Shown here one piece after another: positions 1 to 6,556 of a stretch of DNA of 8,615 nucleotides. The stretch's first letter is position 1; each line of letters opens with the position of its first letter. Source of the stretch: Verrucomicrobiales bacterium (GTDB taxonomy: Bacteria > Verrucomicrobiota > Verrucomicrobiia > Limisphaerales > UBA1096). The position numbers were made by a program, and so were the translations under genes. Below the pieces are notes generated by a model that was given only the letters and a program-made list of their open reading frames with translations, did no database searches and had not been told where the DNA came from. Where the stretch lies: assembly GCA_002721375.1 (NCBI GenBank), contig PBKH01000023.1, positions 1-8,615 of the forward strand, in the 5' to 3' direction.

Positions 1-837
1 CTACTATCCAAGTGCGACGATATGACGGTCGAGAAAATGATTCCCCTGCAGAACGATGTCCATGACAAGGCAGCGGAACGGTTCCTGCCCACGCTGCTAG
101 TCGCGATGAAAACGGCAAAACCGAAAGGTGATTTCGAGCTGAAACTAATAGAAATACTTAACCGATGGGATTACCGGGCCAATGGCGACTCCGCCGCACC
201 GCTGATCTGGTTACGCTGGTTTTACCACTATCGGATCGATGTCTGGGACGACGAGTGGTCGGCCCGCGGCTTGGACAAGCGAAGTGGCTCTTGGGGATAC
301 ACTAGCAACAACCGTCGTCAGCCAATGCTAGAAGTACTCGAATATATCACACGCGAACATCCCGAGTCAGAGTGGTTCGACGACCAGTCCACCGACAACC
401 TGCGCGAAACTAGAAATGATATAATTGCGCTCGCCTTCCGCAAAACCGCCGCCGAGTTAAAACACCGTTCCGGTGGTCGGCTCGAGGCGTTGGCTTGGAG
501 CAAAAACAACCAACTGCATATCTCCTCCATCAGCGGCAACTCAGACTGGGATCGAGGCGGTCATTCGGTGCCAGGCAACAGCTTCACACTCAACCCTGGT
601 AGCAGTGGGGGGCATGTTGGCAGCGGTGCTTCATGGCGTATGATCGTCGATTTCGCCCATCCCTCTCACAGCATCGGCGTTTACCCTGGCGGCCAAAGCA
701 GCAACCCCTCCAATCCTCACTACGACGACCTGATCCCGCTTTGGGCACAAGGCAAATACGCTCAACTGATTATGGTCGATCGGGAAGACACACTCAAGAA
801 ACGTGGTGATTTTAAAACAACTCAATTCACACCCTAA
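1..837 (+). CDS. Penicillin acylase family (Ntn hydrolase, peptidase family S45) protein, C-terminal part
   Basis: This is the 3' part of a gene whose start lies left of the window. The frame is open from base 1, and the internal ATG at base 22 sits inside a conserved segment (DDMTVEKMIPLQNDVHDKAA), so it is not the real start. The 278 visible residues match the end of the acylase beta chain. The clearest block is SWRMIVDF (visible residues 211-218), followed by YPGGQSSNPSNPHYDD (228-243) and LWAQGKY, the usual C-terminal signature of the family. Known members are exported to the periplasm, cleave themselves into alpha and beta chains, and hydrolyse amide bonds of penicillins, acyl-homoserine lactones or related N-acyl compounds. 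The catalytic N-terminal Ser of the beta chain, the signal peptide and probably the oxyanion Asn are outside the window, so activity and substrate cannot be judged. It converges on the lactate permease gene. Family assignment is solid; a penicillin substrate is not implied. Confidence 0.88.
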   Translation, partial: LLSKCDDMTVEKMIPLQNDVHDKAAERFLPTLLVAMKTAKPKGDFELKLIEILNRWDYRANGDSAAPLIWLRWFYHYRIDVWDDEWSARGLDKRSGSWGYTSNNRRQPMLEVLEYITREHPESEWFDDQSTDNLRETRNDIIALAFRKTAAELKHRSGGRLEALAWSKNNQLHISSISGNSDWDRGGHSVPGNSFTLNPGSSGGHVGSGASWRMIVDFAHPSHSIGVYPGGQSSNPSNPHYDDLIPLWAQGKYAQLIMVDREDTLKKRGDFKTTQFTP

Positions 838-868
838 AACCCATTTGTATTCGATAAAATCTCCCCTT

Positions 869-884
869 TTGACCAAGCGGTCAA
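869..884. repeat. Perfect 6-bp inverted repeat between convergent genes
   Basis: TTGACC-aagc-GGTCAA forms a perfect 6-bp stem with a 4-base loop. It lies in the 43-base gap between the acylase and permease stop codons and includes the permease stop (TGA, 881-883 on the - strand). Neither strand has a T-run directly after the stem, so it is not a standard intrinsic terminator. It may still act as a weak 3'-end structure for one or both transcripts. Confidence 0.4.
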
Positions 885-2569
885 CCGAATGACGAAAGCA
901 GACCAAGCTTTAAGAATGCGAAACCAATCAATCCAGCACTGAGCGCATAATAGAAAAATACCATGAATGTCTTTCGAATGACATCCCCTTCCCTACCGGT
1001 CAAGCCAACGACCGCGGAAGCAGCCACCACGTTGTGCACACAGACGACATTGCCCGCAGCTCCTCCAACCGCTTGTAGAGCGACCATCCAAGTCGCATCC
1101 ACTCCGATCCTGATACCAACCTCAAACTGAAATAGTGAGAACATCATGTTACTGATCGTGTTGCTCCCTGCCACAAACGCACCAAAACCACCAACCAATG
1201 GCGCCAGTATAGGATAAACTCCGCCACCTAGCGCAGCCACACCGTTGGCTAATGCGATCGGCATTTTGTCGAAGCCGGACAAGCCACCACCAGTGTTCAA
1301 AAAAACCTGCACCATTGGCACAGTAAACAGCAACGCAACAGACGCCTTGGCAGTAGTCTTTAGCGACTCCACCCAAGCTGCACTCAGCCCAGCGCCTTTC
1401 ATCCGATGAAGTATAACTGCAATTAGTGACACAACGATGAATACTGTCCCAGGCACATAAAGAGGTGTCTCGTCCACTTGAATACCAGTGCCAAAGATGT
1501 TCCACTTCAACTGGACAGAACGAAGCCACGCTTTGAATGGTAACTCCTCGAGCCTTGTTAACACCAACAACCCAGCCAAAAGTAGATACGGAAGCCAGGC
1601 AGCAAACGCCCCGACTCTGGATGCCTCGCTGACCTGGCCAGATTTTAGATCGATCTCCAATCCTCCGAACCAACTAGCCTCCCAATCGGCCCTAGGCGGA
1701 AAATCCCACGTCTCACCTTTAGGCACCAACCAACCTCGCTTGGCAACAGTCACTTCAATAGCTAAGCCTATAAGCGCACCCAACAGCGACGGAAACTCCG
1801 GACCGAGAAATCGGGCGACCAGAATGTAAGGCAGCGTCAATGAAAATGAGGCGAACAAAGCAAATGGCCAAACCGCCAACCCTTCGCGAGCTGATTTCTT
1901 CGAGCCGAAAAAACGGGTCATAACCACCACCAACAGCAATGGGATCAAGGTCCCGACGATAGCGTGTACTAGTGCAACCTTGAATCCGACAAAGGCAAGG
2001 AAACCGTCCCACTCCATGAATCCCATCTCCGTTACCGCCGTTTGGACTGACTCCTCGCCGGCCAAACCCTTGTTGACGCCCACGAGGATCGGCGTGCCTA
2101 CGGCACCGAAAGACACCGGCGTGCACTGGATAATCATCCCAGCCACTACACCGGCCATCGCCGGGAAACCAAGACCGACCATTAGTGGCACAGTCACCGC
2201 CGCTGGTGTACCAAAACCAGCTGCCCCCTCTATAAACGACCCAAACAACCAGGCTATTATGATGACCTGAACACGTCGATCAGCTGAGATATTAGTAAAA
2301 CCGTTCCTGATGACTGCCAGCGCGCCGCTGTACTTTAAAGTGTTCAGCAACAATATCGCGCCAAAGATGATGAACAACAATCGCAGCGTTAGCGAAAGGC
2401 CCTTGATCGACGCTGCAGCCACCTGCACGCTAGGAACCTGCCAGACAAACAAAGCAAGTCCAACCGCCACAAGATACGAAACCGGCATCGCTCGACTGGC
2501 AGGTAAACGGATTCCAACTAGTAGAACGCCAACGACCAGGATCGGAAGAAAGGCAAGAAGCGCAGTCAT
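881..2569 (-). CDS. L-lactate permease family transporter (LctP/LldP, TC 2.A.14)
   Basis: This is a polytopic inner-membrane carrier of 562 residues, the normal size for the lactate permease family, which imports L-lactate, D-lactate or glycolate with protons. The family core is clear: [12 protein letters not shown] at residues 114-125, then [13 protein letters not shown] and [12 protein letters not shown] (149-160). In the C-terminal half are [13 protein letters not shown] (425-437), the conserved [11 protein letters not shown] (468-478) and the [10 protein letters not shown] motif (525-534) before the last helix. I chose the ATG at 2569 because the protein then begins directly with a membrane helix ([18 protein letters not shown]). 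The frame extends to a GTG at 2635, but those 22 extra residues are hydrophilic and unlike the family. A candidate promoter just upstream also suits the ATG. It is transcribed divergently from nuoA. No lactate dehydrogenase genes or LldR-type regulator are visible, so the substrate is inferred from family only. Confidence 0.92.
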   Translation of the reverse strand: MTALLAFLPILVVGVLLVGIRLPASRAMPVSYLVAVGLALFVWQVPSVQVAAASIKGLSLTLRLLFIIFGAILLLNTLKYSGALAVIRNGFTNISADRRVQVIIIAWLFGSFIEGAAGFGTPAAVTVPLMVGLGFPAMAGVVAGMIIQCTPVSFGAVGTPILVGVNKGLAGEESVQTAVTEMGFMEWDGFLAFVGFKVALVHAIVGTLIPLLLVVVMTRFFGSKKSAREGLAVWPFALFASFSLTLPYILVARFLGPEFPSLLGALIGLAIEVTVAKRGWLVPKGETWDFPPRADWEASWFGGLEIDLKSGQVSEASRVGAFAAWLPYLLLAGLLVLTRLEELPFKAWLRSVQLKWNIFGTGIQVDETPLYVPGTVFIVVSLIAVILHRMKGAGLSAAWVESLKTTAKASVALLFTVPMVQVFLNTGGGLSGFDKMPIALANGVAALGGGVYPILAPLVGGFGAFVAGSNTISNMMFSLFQFEVGIRIGVDATWMVALQAVGGAAGNVVCVHNVVAASAVVGLTGREGDVIRKTFMVFFYYALSAGLIGFAFLKLGLLSSFG

Positions 2570-2587
2570 GAGATGATTAGTGGCGAC

Positions 2588-2616
2588 ACTGTAGCGACAG
2601 CCCAGCACTTGGCCAA
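2588..2616 (-). promoter_or_regulatory. Candidate sigma70-type promoter for the lactate permease gene
   Basis: Read on the - strand, TTGGCC (+ strand 2611-2616) lies 17 bases from TACAGT (2588-2593). Each hexamer matches the consensus at four of six positions and the spacing is ideal. The predicted transcript start near 2581 would leave a leader of about 12 bases before the ATG at 2569. This agrees with the ATG start and not with the upstream GTG. It is a pattern match only. Confidence 0.3.
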
Positions 2617-2617
2617 G
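2608..2617. promoter_or_regulatory. Perfect 10-bp palindrome CTTGGCCAAG in the divergent intergenic region
   Basis: The palindrome covers the candidate -35 box of the permease gene (2611-2616) and lies upstream of nuoA, where an operator could sit. A 10-bp palindrome can arise by chance, and it does not resemble the LldR operator pattern as I know it. A regulatory role is speculation. Confidence 0.2.
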
Positions 2618-2629
2618 CGGGGTTTGCCC

Positions 2630-2658
2630 TTGCACCTGTGACGGAGCGTCCTTAAAGT
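2630..2658 (+). promoter_or_regulatory. Weak candidate promoter for nuoA and the downstream run
   Basis: TTGCAC (2630-2635) and TAAAGT (2653-2658) are 17 bases apart. If used, transcription would start at about 2665, the A of the nuoA ATG, giving a leaderless or nearly leaderless mRNA. That would fit the absence of any Shine-Dalgarno site there. Both boxes are degenerate, so confidence is low. Confidence 0.2.
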
Positions 2659-2664
2659 TTCCGC

Positions 2665-3102
2665 ATGGTTTTGGTCGAAGCTAGCAATGACCCACAGTTA
2701 AAACAGTATCTAGGCGTGCTATTGCTTGCAGTTTTAGTGATTCTTTTTGCGGTTGGAAGCATGTTTGCATCAAAACTGGCGGGCTGGTTTTTCAGCGCTC
2801 GTCGGGCCAAGGCAATGGGCCGCCATACGTCGACCAAGGACACCCCATACGAGTGCGGCATGCTGCCTGTCGGAGACGGTAGCACACGGTTGTCGGTAAA
2901 ATTTTATCTCGTGGCTATGCTGTTCATTCTTTTCGACATTGAGGTTGTCTTTCTCTATCCATGGGCGGTCGTTTACAAGGATATGCTCGGTGATCCAGCC
3001 ACCGCAAACGTCATTTTTGGAACAATGGTATCATTCCTCGGCATACTGTTCGTCGGCTACATTTATGCAATCAAGAGGAATGCGTTCGACTGGAAAAGCT
3101 GA
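2665..3102 (+). CDS. nuoA: NADH-quinone oxidoreductase subunit A (complex I, ND3 homologue)
   Basis: NuoA is a small membrane-arm subunit of the proton-pumping NADH dehydrogenase. It sits next to the quinone-access region at the junction with the peripheral arm. The 145 residues match the usual length (E. coli NuoA has 147). Three hydrophobic helices lie at about residues 15-38, 80-100 and 114-136. The long loop after helix 1 carries YECG (62-65), holding the Cys of the conformationally mobile ND3 loop. The family hallmark [11 protein letters not shown] is at 90-100. The ATG start gives a normal short N-terminus, but no Shine-Dalgarno sequence precedes it. In most bacteria nuoA is followed by nuoB; here the next gene is a sugar-phosphate mutase 9 bases downstream and no other nuo gene is in view. 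It is therefore either a displaced single copy or a second copy. Confidence 0.95.
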   Translation: MVLVEASNDPQLKQYLGVLLLAVLVILFAVGSMFASKLAGWFFSARRAKAMGRHTSTKDTPYECGMLPVGDGSTRLSVKFYLVAMLFILFDIEVVFLYPWAVVYKDMLGDPATANVIFGTMVSFLGILFVGYIYAIKRNAFDWKS

Positions 3103-3111
3103 CCGCACACG

Positions 3112-4578
3112 GTGCTTCGCCAAGCGACCCATTCTACATTGAACTCCCCTATCCAATTTGGCACATCCGGCTGGCGTGGACTAATAGCTCGCGACTTTAC
3201 ATTCGAAAACCTTCGCTTGGCCGCTCAAGGTCTCGCGTTGACTATAAAGGCAGAATTACGCCGCAAACGATCCCCCATCTACCGCAAAAAACCACTCGTT
3301 ATCATCGGTTACGATACGCGGTTTTTGGGACGCGACTTCGCCTTAGCCACGGCTGAAATCTTGCAGCAAGCCGGCCTCGATCCGCTGGTAACGAATCGCG
3401 ATGCCCCAACGCCAGTAATCGCCTTTAGCATACGCCAAAAAAAAGCCATCGGCGGCGTCAACATCACCGCCAGTCACAATCCTTTCGGCTACTCCGGTTT
3501 TAAGTTCTCAATGTCAAATGGCGCCGGCGCGCCGCCAGAGTTTACAAGACTTATCGAGTCGCACGTAGTGAAACTATTGGCCAAAGGTTGGAAACCAAAA
3601 ACCGCTATCGTAGGCGCTTTCCATTGCCGAGAATTCGACCCAGCACCAGCTTATCTACGTCGCATTTCTAAACTGATCAACTTACAGGCTATCGGCAAAG
3701 CCAAGCTTCGAATCGCCGTCGAATTAATGCACGGCACCGGACGAGGCTATCTCGACAAGCTCCTCGAGGAGGCTGGCGCGAAGGTTATTCGTTTTCATGA
3801 AACATTGAACCCACTGTTCGGCGGTGGTTCACCCGAACCGAACGAGTATGGTATGGCAGAAGCATCTCGGTTCATCTGCAGTGGCCGAGCCGACCTTGCG
3901 CTTGGCCTCGATGGCGATGCAGACCGCTTCGGTATAATCGATCGCGATGGCAAATGGCTCACGCCCAACCAAGTACTCGCGTTAGCGCTTTACCATCTCT
4001 ATAAAAACCGAGGTGTCAGGGGCGCAGTCGTCCGGACCGTGCCGACAAGCCACCAGGTGGATGCCGTAGCGCAGTTACTCGGGGTGAAGGTTCACGAAAC
4101 ACCAGTCGGCTTCAAACACATCGGAGCGCTGATGGAGAGTGAGCCGATTATCGTCGGCGGCGAAGAATCAGGTGGCCTGAGCATCCGTCGACATATCCCG
4201 GAGAAGGATGGGGTGCTCGCCTGCCTGCTGATAGCCGAGCTGGTTGCAATGGAAGGCAAGCCTCTGGGCCACATCCTAAAAGATCTTGAGAAGCAGACCG
4301 GCGAGTTCCACACGGATCGCATCAACATCGCCGTACCGCCCGAACAAAAGACAGTAATCCTAAAAAAACTATCTGAAGGACTCGACAAGATTGGCCGTTA
4401 TCCAGTGCAAAAATTCATTACCACCGACGGTTTCAAGTTTTTATTACCGAACAACGAATGGGTGGCCTTTCGCGCTAGCGGCACTGAACCGGTTATCCGG
4501 TGCTACATTGAAGCAAAAAGCGCGACACACCTAAAACAACTGAAGTCAGCCTGCCGTAAAATACTCATCGGCAAATAA
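3112..4578 (+). CDS. Phosphoglucomutase/phosphomannomutase family protein (alpha-D-phosphohexomutase)
   Basis: This cytoplasmic enzyme is expected to interconvert hexose 1- and 6-phosphates through a bis-phosphate intermediate, feeding glycogen, nucleotide-sugar or cell-wall precursor synthesis. All four active-site elements of the superfamily are present in the 488 residues. They are the phosphoserine loop TASHNP with catalytic Ser121 (119-124), the Mg-binding loop DGDADR (267-272), the sugar-recognition loop GGEESGG (349-355) and the C-terminal phosphate-binding loop RASGTEP (454-460). The N-terminal FGTSGWRG (16-23) is also typical. The start is uncertain. The GTG at 3112 lies 9 bases after the nuoA stop. 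An in-frame TTG at 3139 would give MNSPIQFGTSGW, closer to the usual short family N-terminus. Neither has a Shine-Dalgarno site. Glucose versus mannose (or glucosamine) preference cannot be read from the motifs. It ends 3 bases before the symporter gene, so co-transcription is likely. Confidence 0.92.
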   Translation: MLRQATHSTLNSPIQFGTSGWRGLIARDFTFENLRLAAQGLALTIKAELRRKRSPIYRKKPLVIIGYDTRFLGRDFALATAEILQQAGLDPLVTNRDAPTPVIAFSIRQKKAIGGVNITASHNPFGYSGFKFSMSNGAGAPPEFTRLIESHVVKLLAKGWKPKTAIVGAFHCREFDPAPAYLRRISKLINLQAIGKAKLRIAVELMHGTGRGYLDKLLEEAGAKVIRFHETLNPLFGGGSPEPNEYGMAEASRFICSGRADLALGLDGDADRFGIIDRDGKWLTPNQVLALALYHLYKNRGVRGAVVRTVPTSHQVDAVAQLLGVKVHETPVGFKHIGALMESEPIIVGGEESGGLSIRRHIPEKDGVLACLLIAELVAMEGKPLGHILKDLEKQTGEFHTDRINIAVPPEQKTVILKKLSEGLDKIGRYPVQKFITTDGFKFLLPNNEWVAFRASGTEPVIRCYIEAKSATHLKQLKSACRKILIGK

Positions 4579-4581
4579 GCA

Positions 4582-5985
4582 ATGGAACAACTCTCCGATT
4601 CCTTTAGCTTGCCACAATTACTTGAATCAATCGCAGGTTGGCTTTGGGGCATACCGCTGCTATTTCTACTTATAGGTGGCGGTCTTTTTTTTACATTCTA
4701 CTCTGGATTTACGCCATTCCTTTACCTCCGGCACGGCATCCAGATTCTGCAGGGCAAATACAACAATCCGAATGATCCCGGTGAAATCAACCACTTTCAG
4801 GCGTTATGTAGCGCCCTTTCGGCGACCGTGGGTATGGGGAACATCGCTGGGGTCGCTGTTGCCATCACAACTGGCGGTCCAGGGGCACTTTTTTGGATGT
4901 GGGTCTGTGCTGTAGTCGGCATGGCCACCAAGTTTTTCACCTGCTCTCTTGCAGTAATGTATCGAGGCAAAGACCACAACGGCCAAGTCCAAGGCGGCCC
5001 TATGTATTTTATCGTCGAAGGATTGGGAAAACGGTGGAAACCCCTTGCGATGGCCTTTTGCTTCTTCGGCATGTTCGGATGCCTTCCTCTGGTTCAATCT
5101 AACCAATTGACTGCGATTGTAGGGAACATGTTTCTAATTCCAAATGAATGGCTGCTCGACGAATCCAAAGCCGTCACCCTAGGAACTAAAGCATTTTTCG
5201 GATTATTTATGGCAATCTGTGTAGGATCAGTTGTTCTTGGGGGTATTACTAGAATTGGAAAAGTCACCAGCAGATTAGTACCTTTTATGGTATTGCTCTA
5301 TGCTAGCTGTGCGATTCTTATACTGATTACTCAAATTCGGAATGTTCCTGCAGCAGTTGGTCTAATATTGAATGATGCATTCACCGGTAACGCCGTTACC
5401 GGGGGCGTTCTAGGAACCGTGATATCAACAGGCGTACGGCGAGCTGCCTTTTCCAATGAAGCCGGCATGGGGACCGAAGCAATGGCCCACGGTGCGGCCA
5501 AGACAAAAGAACCCATTCGAGAAGGACTCGTAGCCATGCTCGGACCCATGATCGATACTTTGATTGTTTGCACCATCACAGGGCTGATCATTCTAAGCAC
5601 CGGAGTCTGGAAAGAAGTCGGGGGAAATGCCGATGGAGTACTGCTGACGGCAAGCGCCTTTTCCAAAGGAATACCACTGGCTGGTGATTACCTGCTCCTC
5701 ATTTGCGTTCTCTGTTTCAGCTTTTCATCCATGATCGGCTTTTCTTATTACGTAACCAAATGCGGCATGTTCCTATTTGGGCATACCGCACGAATTCCCC
5801 TGATTACCTTTTACCTGATTGCAATCGTGATTTCCGCCGTCGTAAAACTTGATGATGTTATCAACTTTCTTGACATCATGTTTGGCCTTATGGCTGTTCC
5901 AACTATTCTTTCCACCTTGATCCTTTCACCGCGTGTGATGGCCAAAGCGAGGGAATACTTTTCAGCACTTGACCAAGCGCAATAG
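4582..5985 (+). CDS. Sodium:alanine/glycine symporter, AGCS family (TC 2.A.25)
   Basis: This is an inner-membrane secondary transporter that takes up alanine or glycine with Na+. Its 467 residues are the normal length. Family motifs are strong: GMGNIAGVA (84-92), GGPGALFWMW (98-107), the loop GQVQGGPMYF (134-143) and FSNEAGMGTEAMAHGA (290-305), which belong to the substrate and ion path. About ten hydrophobic segments span the protein, and the C-terminus ends in a short charged cytoplasmic tail. The ATG follows the mutase stop by 3 bases and has no Shine-Dalgarno sequence, so it probably depends on translation of the upstream gene. By hand count, 5101-5400 is about 41% G+C, against about 57% for 7201-7500 in the ligase gene. 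The codons here are noticeably AT-rich, for a membrane protein or because of a different history. Alanine versus glycine preference is not determinable. Confidence 0.94.
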   Translation: MEQLSDSFSLPQLLESIAGWLWGIPLLFLLIGGGLFFTFYSGFTPFLYLRHGIQILQGKYNNPNDPGEINHFQALCSALSATVGMGNIAGVAVAITTGGPGALFWMWVCAVVGMATKFFTCSLAVMYRGKDHNGQVQGGPMYFIVEGLGKRWKPLAMAFCFFGMFGCLPLVQSNQLTAIVGNMFLIPNEWLLDESKAVTLGTKAFFGLFMAICVGSVVLGGITRIGKVTSRLVPFMVLLYASCAILILITQIRNVPAAVGLILNDAFTGNAVTGGVLGTVISTGVRRAAFSNEAGMGTEAMAHGAAKTKEPIREGLVAMLGPMIDTLIVCTITGLIILSTGVWKEVGGNADGVLLTASAFSKGIPLAGDYLLLICVLCFSFSSMIGFSYYVTKCGMFLFGHTARIPLITFYLIAIVISAVVKLDDVINFLDIMFGLMAVPTILSTLILSPRVMAKAREYFSALDQAQ

Positions 5986-5988
5986 CGT

Positions 5989-6017
5989 TTGAATTGATCG
6001 CGCCAGCCCACTACATT
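5989..6017 (+). promoter_or_regulatory. Candidate sigma70-type promoter for the DMT-like gene and CoA ligase
   Basis: TTGAAT (5989-5994) and TACATT (6012-6017) each match consensus at four of six positions and are separated by exactly 17 bases. They sit in the 43-base gap after the symporter stop. The start of transcription would be near 6024, only about 5 bases before the ATG at 6029. No terminator is visible after the symporter gene, so read-through from upstream is also possible. Confidence 0.28.
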
Positions 6018-6028
6018 GCCCGCGATTT

Positions 6029-6556
6029 ATGAGCACAATTCCATGGTATATCTGGGCATTAATGACTGTCATTTGCTGGGGCACTTACGGCGTATGTATG
6101 CACACTGGTTCCGCAAGCATGAAAGACCCCGAACACGGCCGCATCATGGCCTTTCTCTGGGTCGGCCTTGCCTATTTCCTGACTGCTGTCATAGCGCCAA
6201 TTGTCATTCTCAAGCTGCAAGGCGGTCCAATTGATTTTTGGAATTACCCTGCAAAAGGGTGGCAATGGTCTCTCATCGCCGGAACGCTCGGCGCCATCGG
6301 CGCGCTGGGAGTGCTACTGGCGTTCGGCGCATCGCCGAATCCGCCAGTTTACGTTCCGGTAGTTATGTCGATCATTTTTGCCGGTGCACCGATCGTGAAT
6401 GCAGTCGTCAACACCACGAAAAACAACGGCTGGGGCAACGTTCAGTGGCCATTCGTGCTGGGTATCATATTGGCGGCGCTCGGCGGCTACCTCGTCACAA
6501 AGCACGCACCCAAGCCGGGGCCACCTGCCGAGGCCAAGGTGGCACAGACGCCATAA
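6029..6556 (+). CDS. Small five-helix membrane protein resembling half of a drug/metabolite transporter (DMT superfamily)
   Basis: This 175-residue protein is very hydrophobic, with five predicted membrane helices at about 6-25, 38-62, 79-99, 107-127 and 138-157. A charged Pro- and Ala-rich tail follows (AKVAQTP at the end). Helix 1 begins WYIWALMTVICWGTYGV, the small-residue and Trp pattern seen at the start of EamA or sugar-uptake DMT proteins. The Pro-rich PPVYVPVVMSIIFAGAPIVNAVV around 105-127 resembles the DMT repeat that ends in a conserved Pro-containing helix. Full-length DMT carriers have ten helices in two repeats, so this is about one repeat; it would probably work as a dimer if it transports. 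I do not recognise a named family or substrate. The gene overlaps the CoA ligase by one base (TAATG), so the two are likely coupled. The reading frame is intact, with no sign of truncation by frameshift. Confidence 0.72.
   Translation: MSTIPWYIWALMTVICWGTYGVCMHTGSASMKDPEHGRIMAFLWVGLAYFLTAVIAPIVILKLQGGPIDFWNYPAKGWQWSLIAGTLGAIGALGVLLAFGASPNPPVYVPVVMSIIFAGAPIVNAVVNTTKNNGWGNVQWPFVLGIILAALGGYLVTKHAPKPGPPAEAKVAQTP

Noticed and set aside
1149..1673. A 174-codon open frame on the - strand inside the permease gene.
   Set aside because: It is an out-of-frame reading of the strongly supported permease. Its Cys/Trp-rich translation resembles no protein family I know.
2570..2635. An upstream GTG start for the lactate permease giving a 584-residue protein.
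   Set aside because: The extra 22 residues are hydrophilic and not family-like, and the ATG at 2569 begins directly at the first helix and follows a plausible promoter.
6238..6555. An open frame continuous with the CoA ligase that would add 106 residues to its N-terminus.
   Set aside because: It overlaps the membrane-protein gene in another frame, its translation is Arg- and Gly-rich with no family resemblance, and the ATG at 6556 gives the standard PaaK length.
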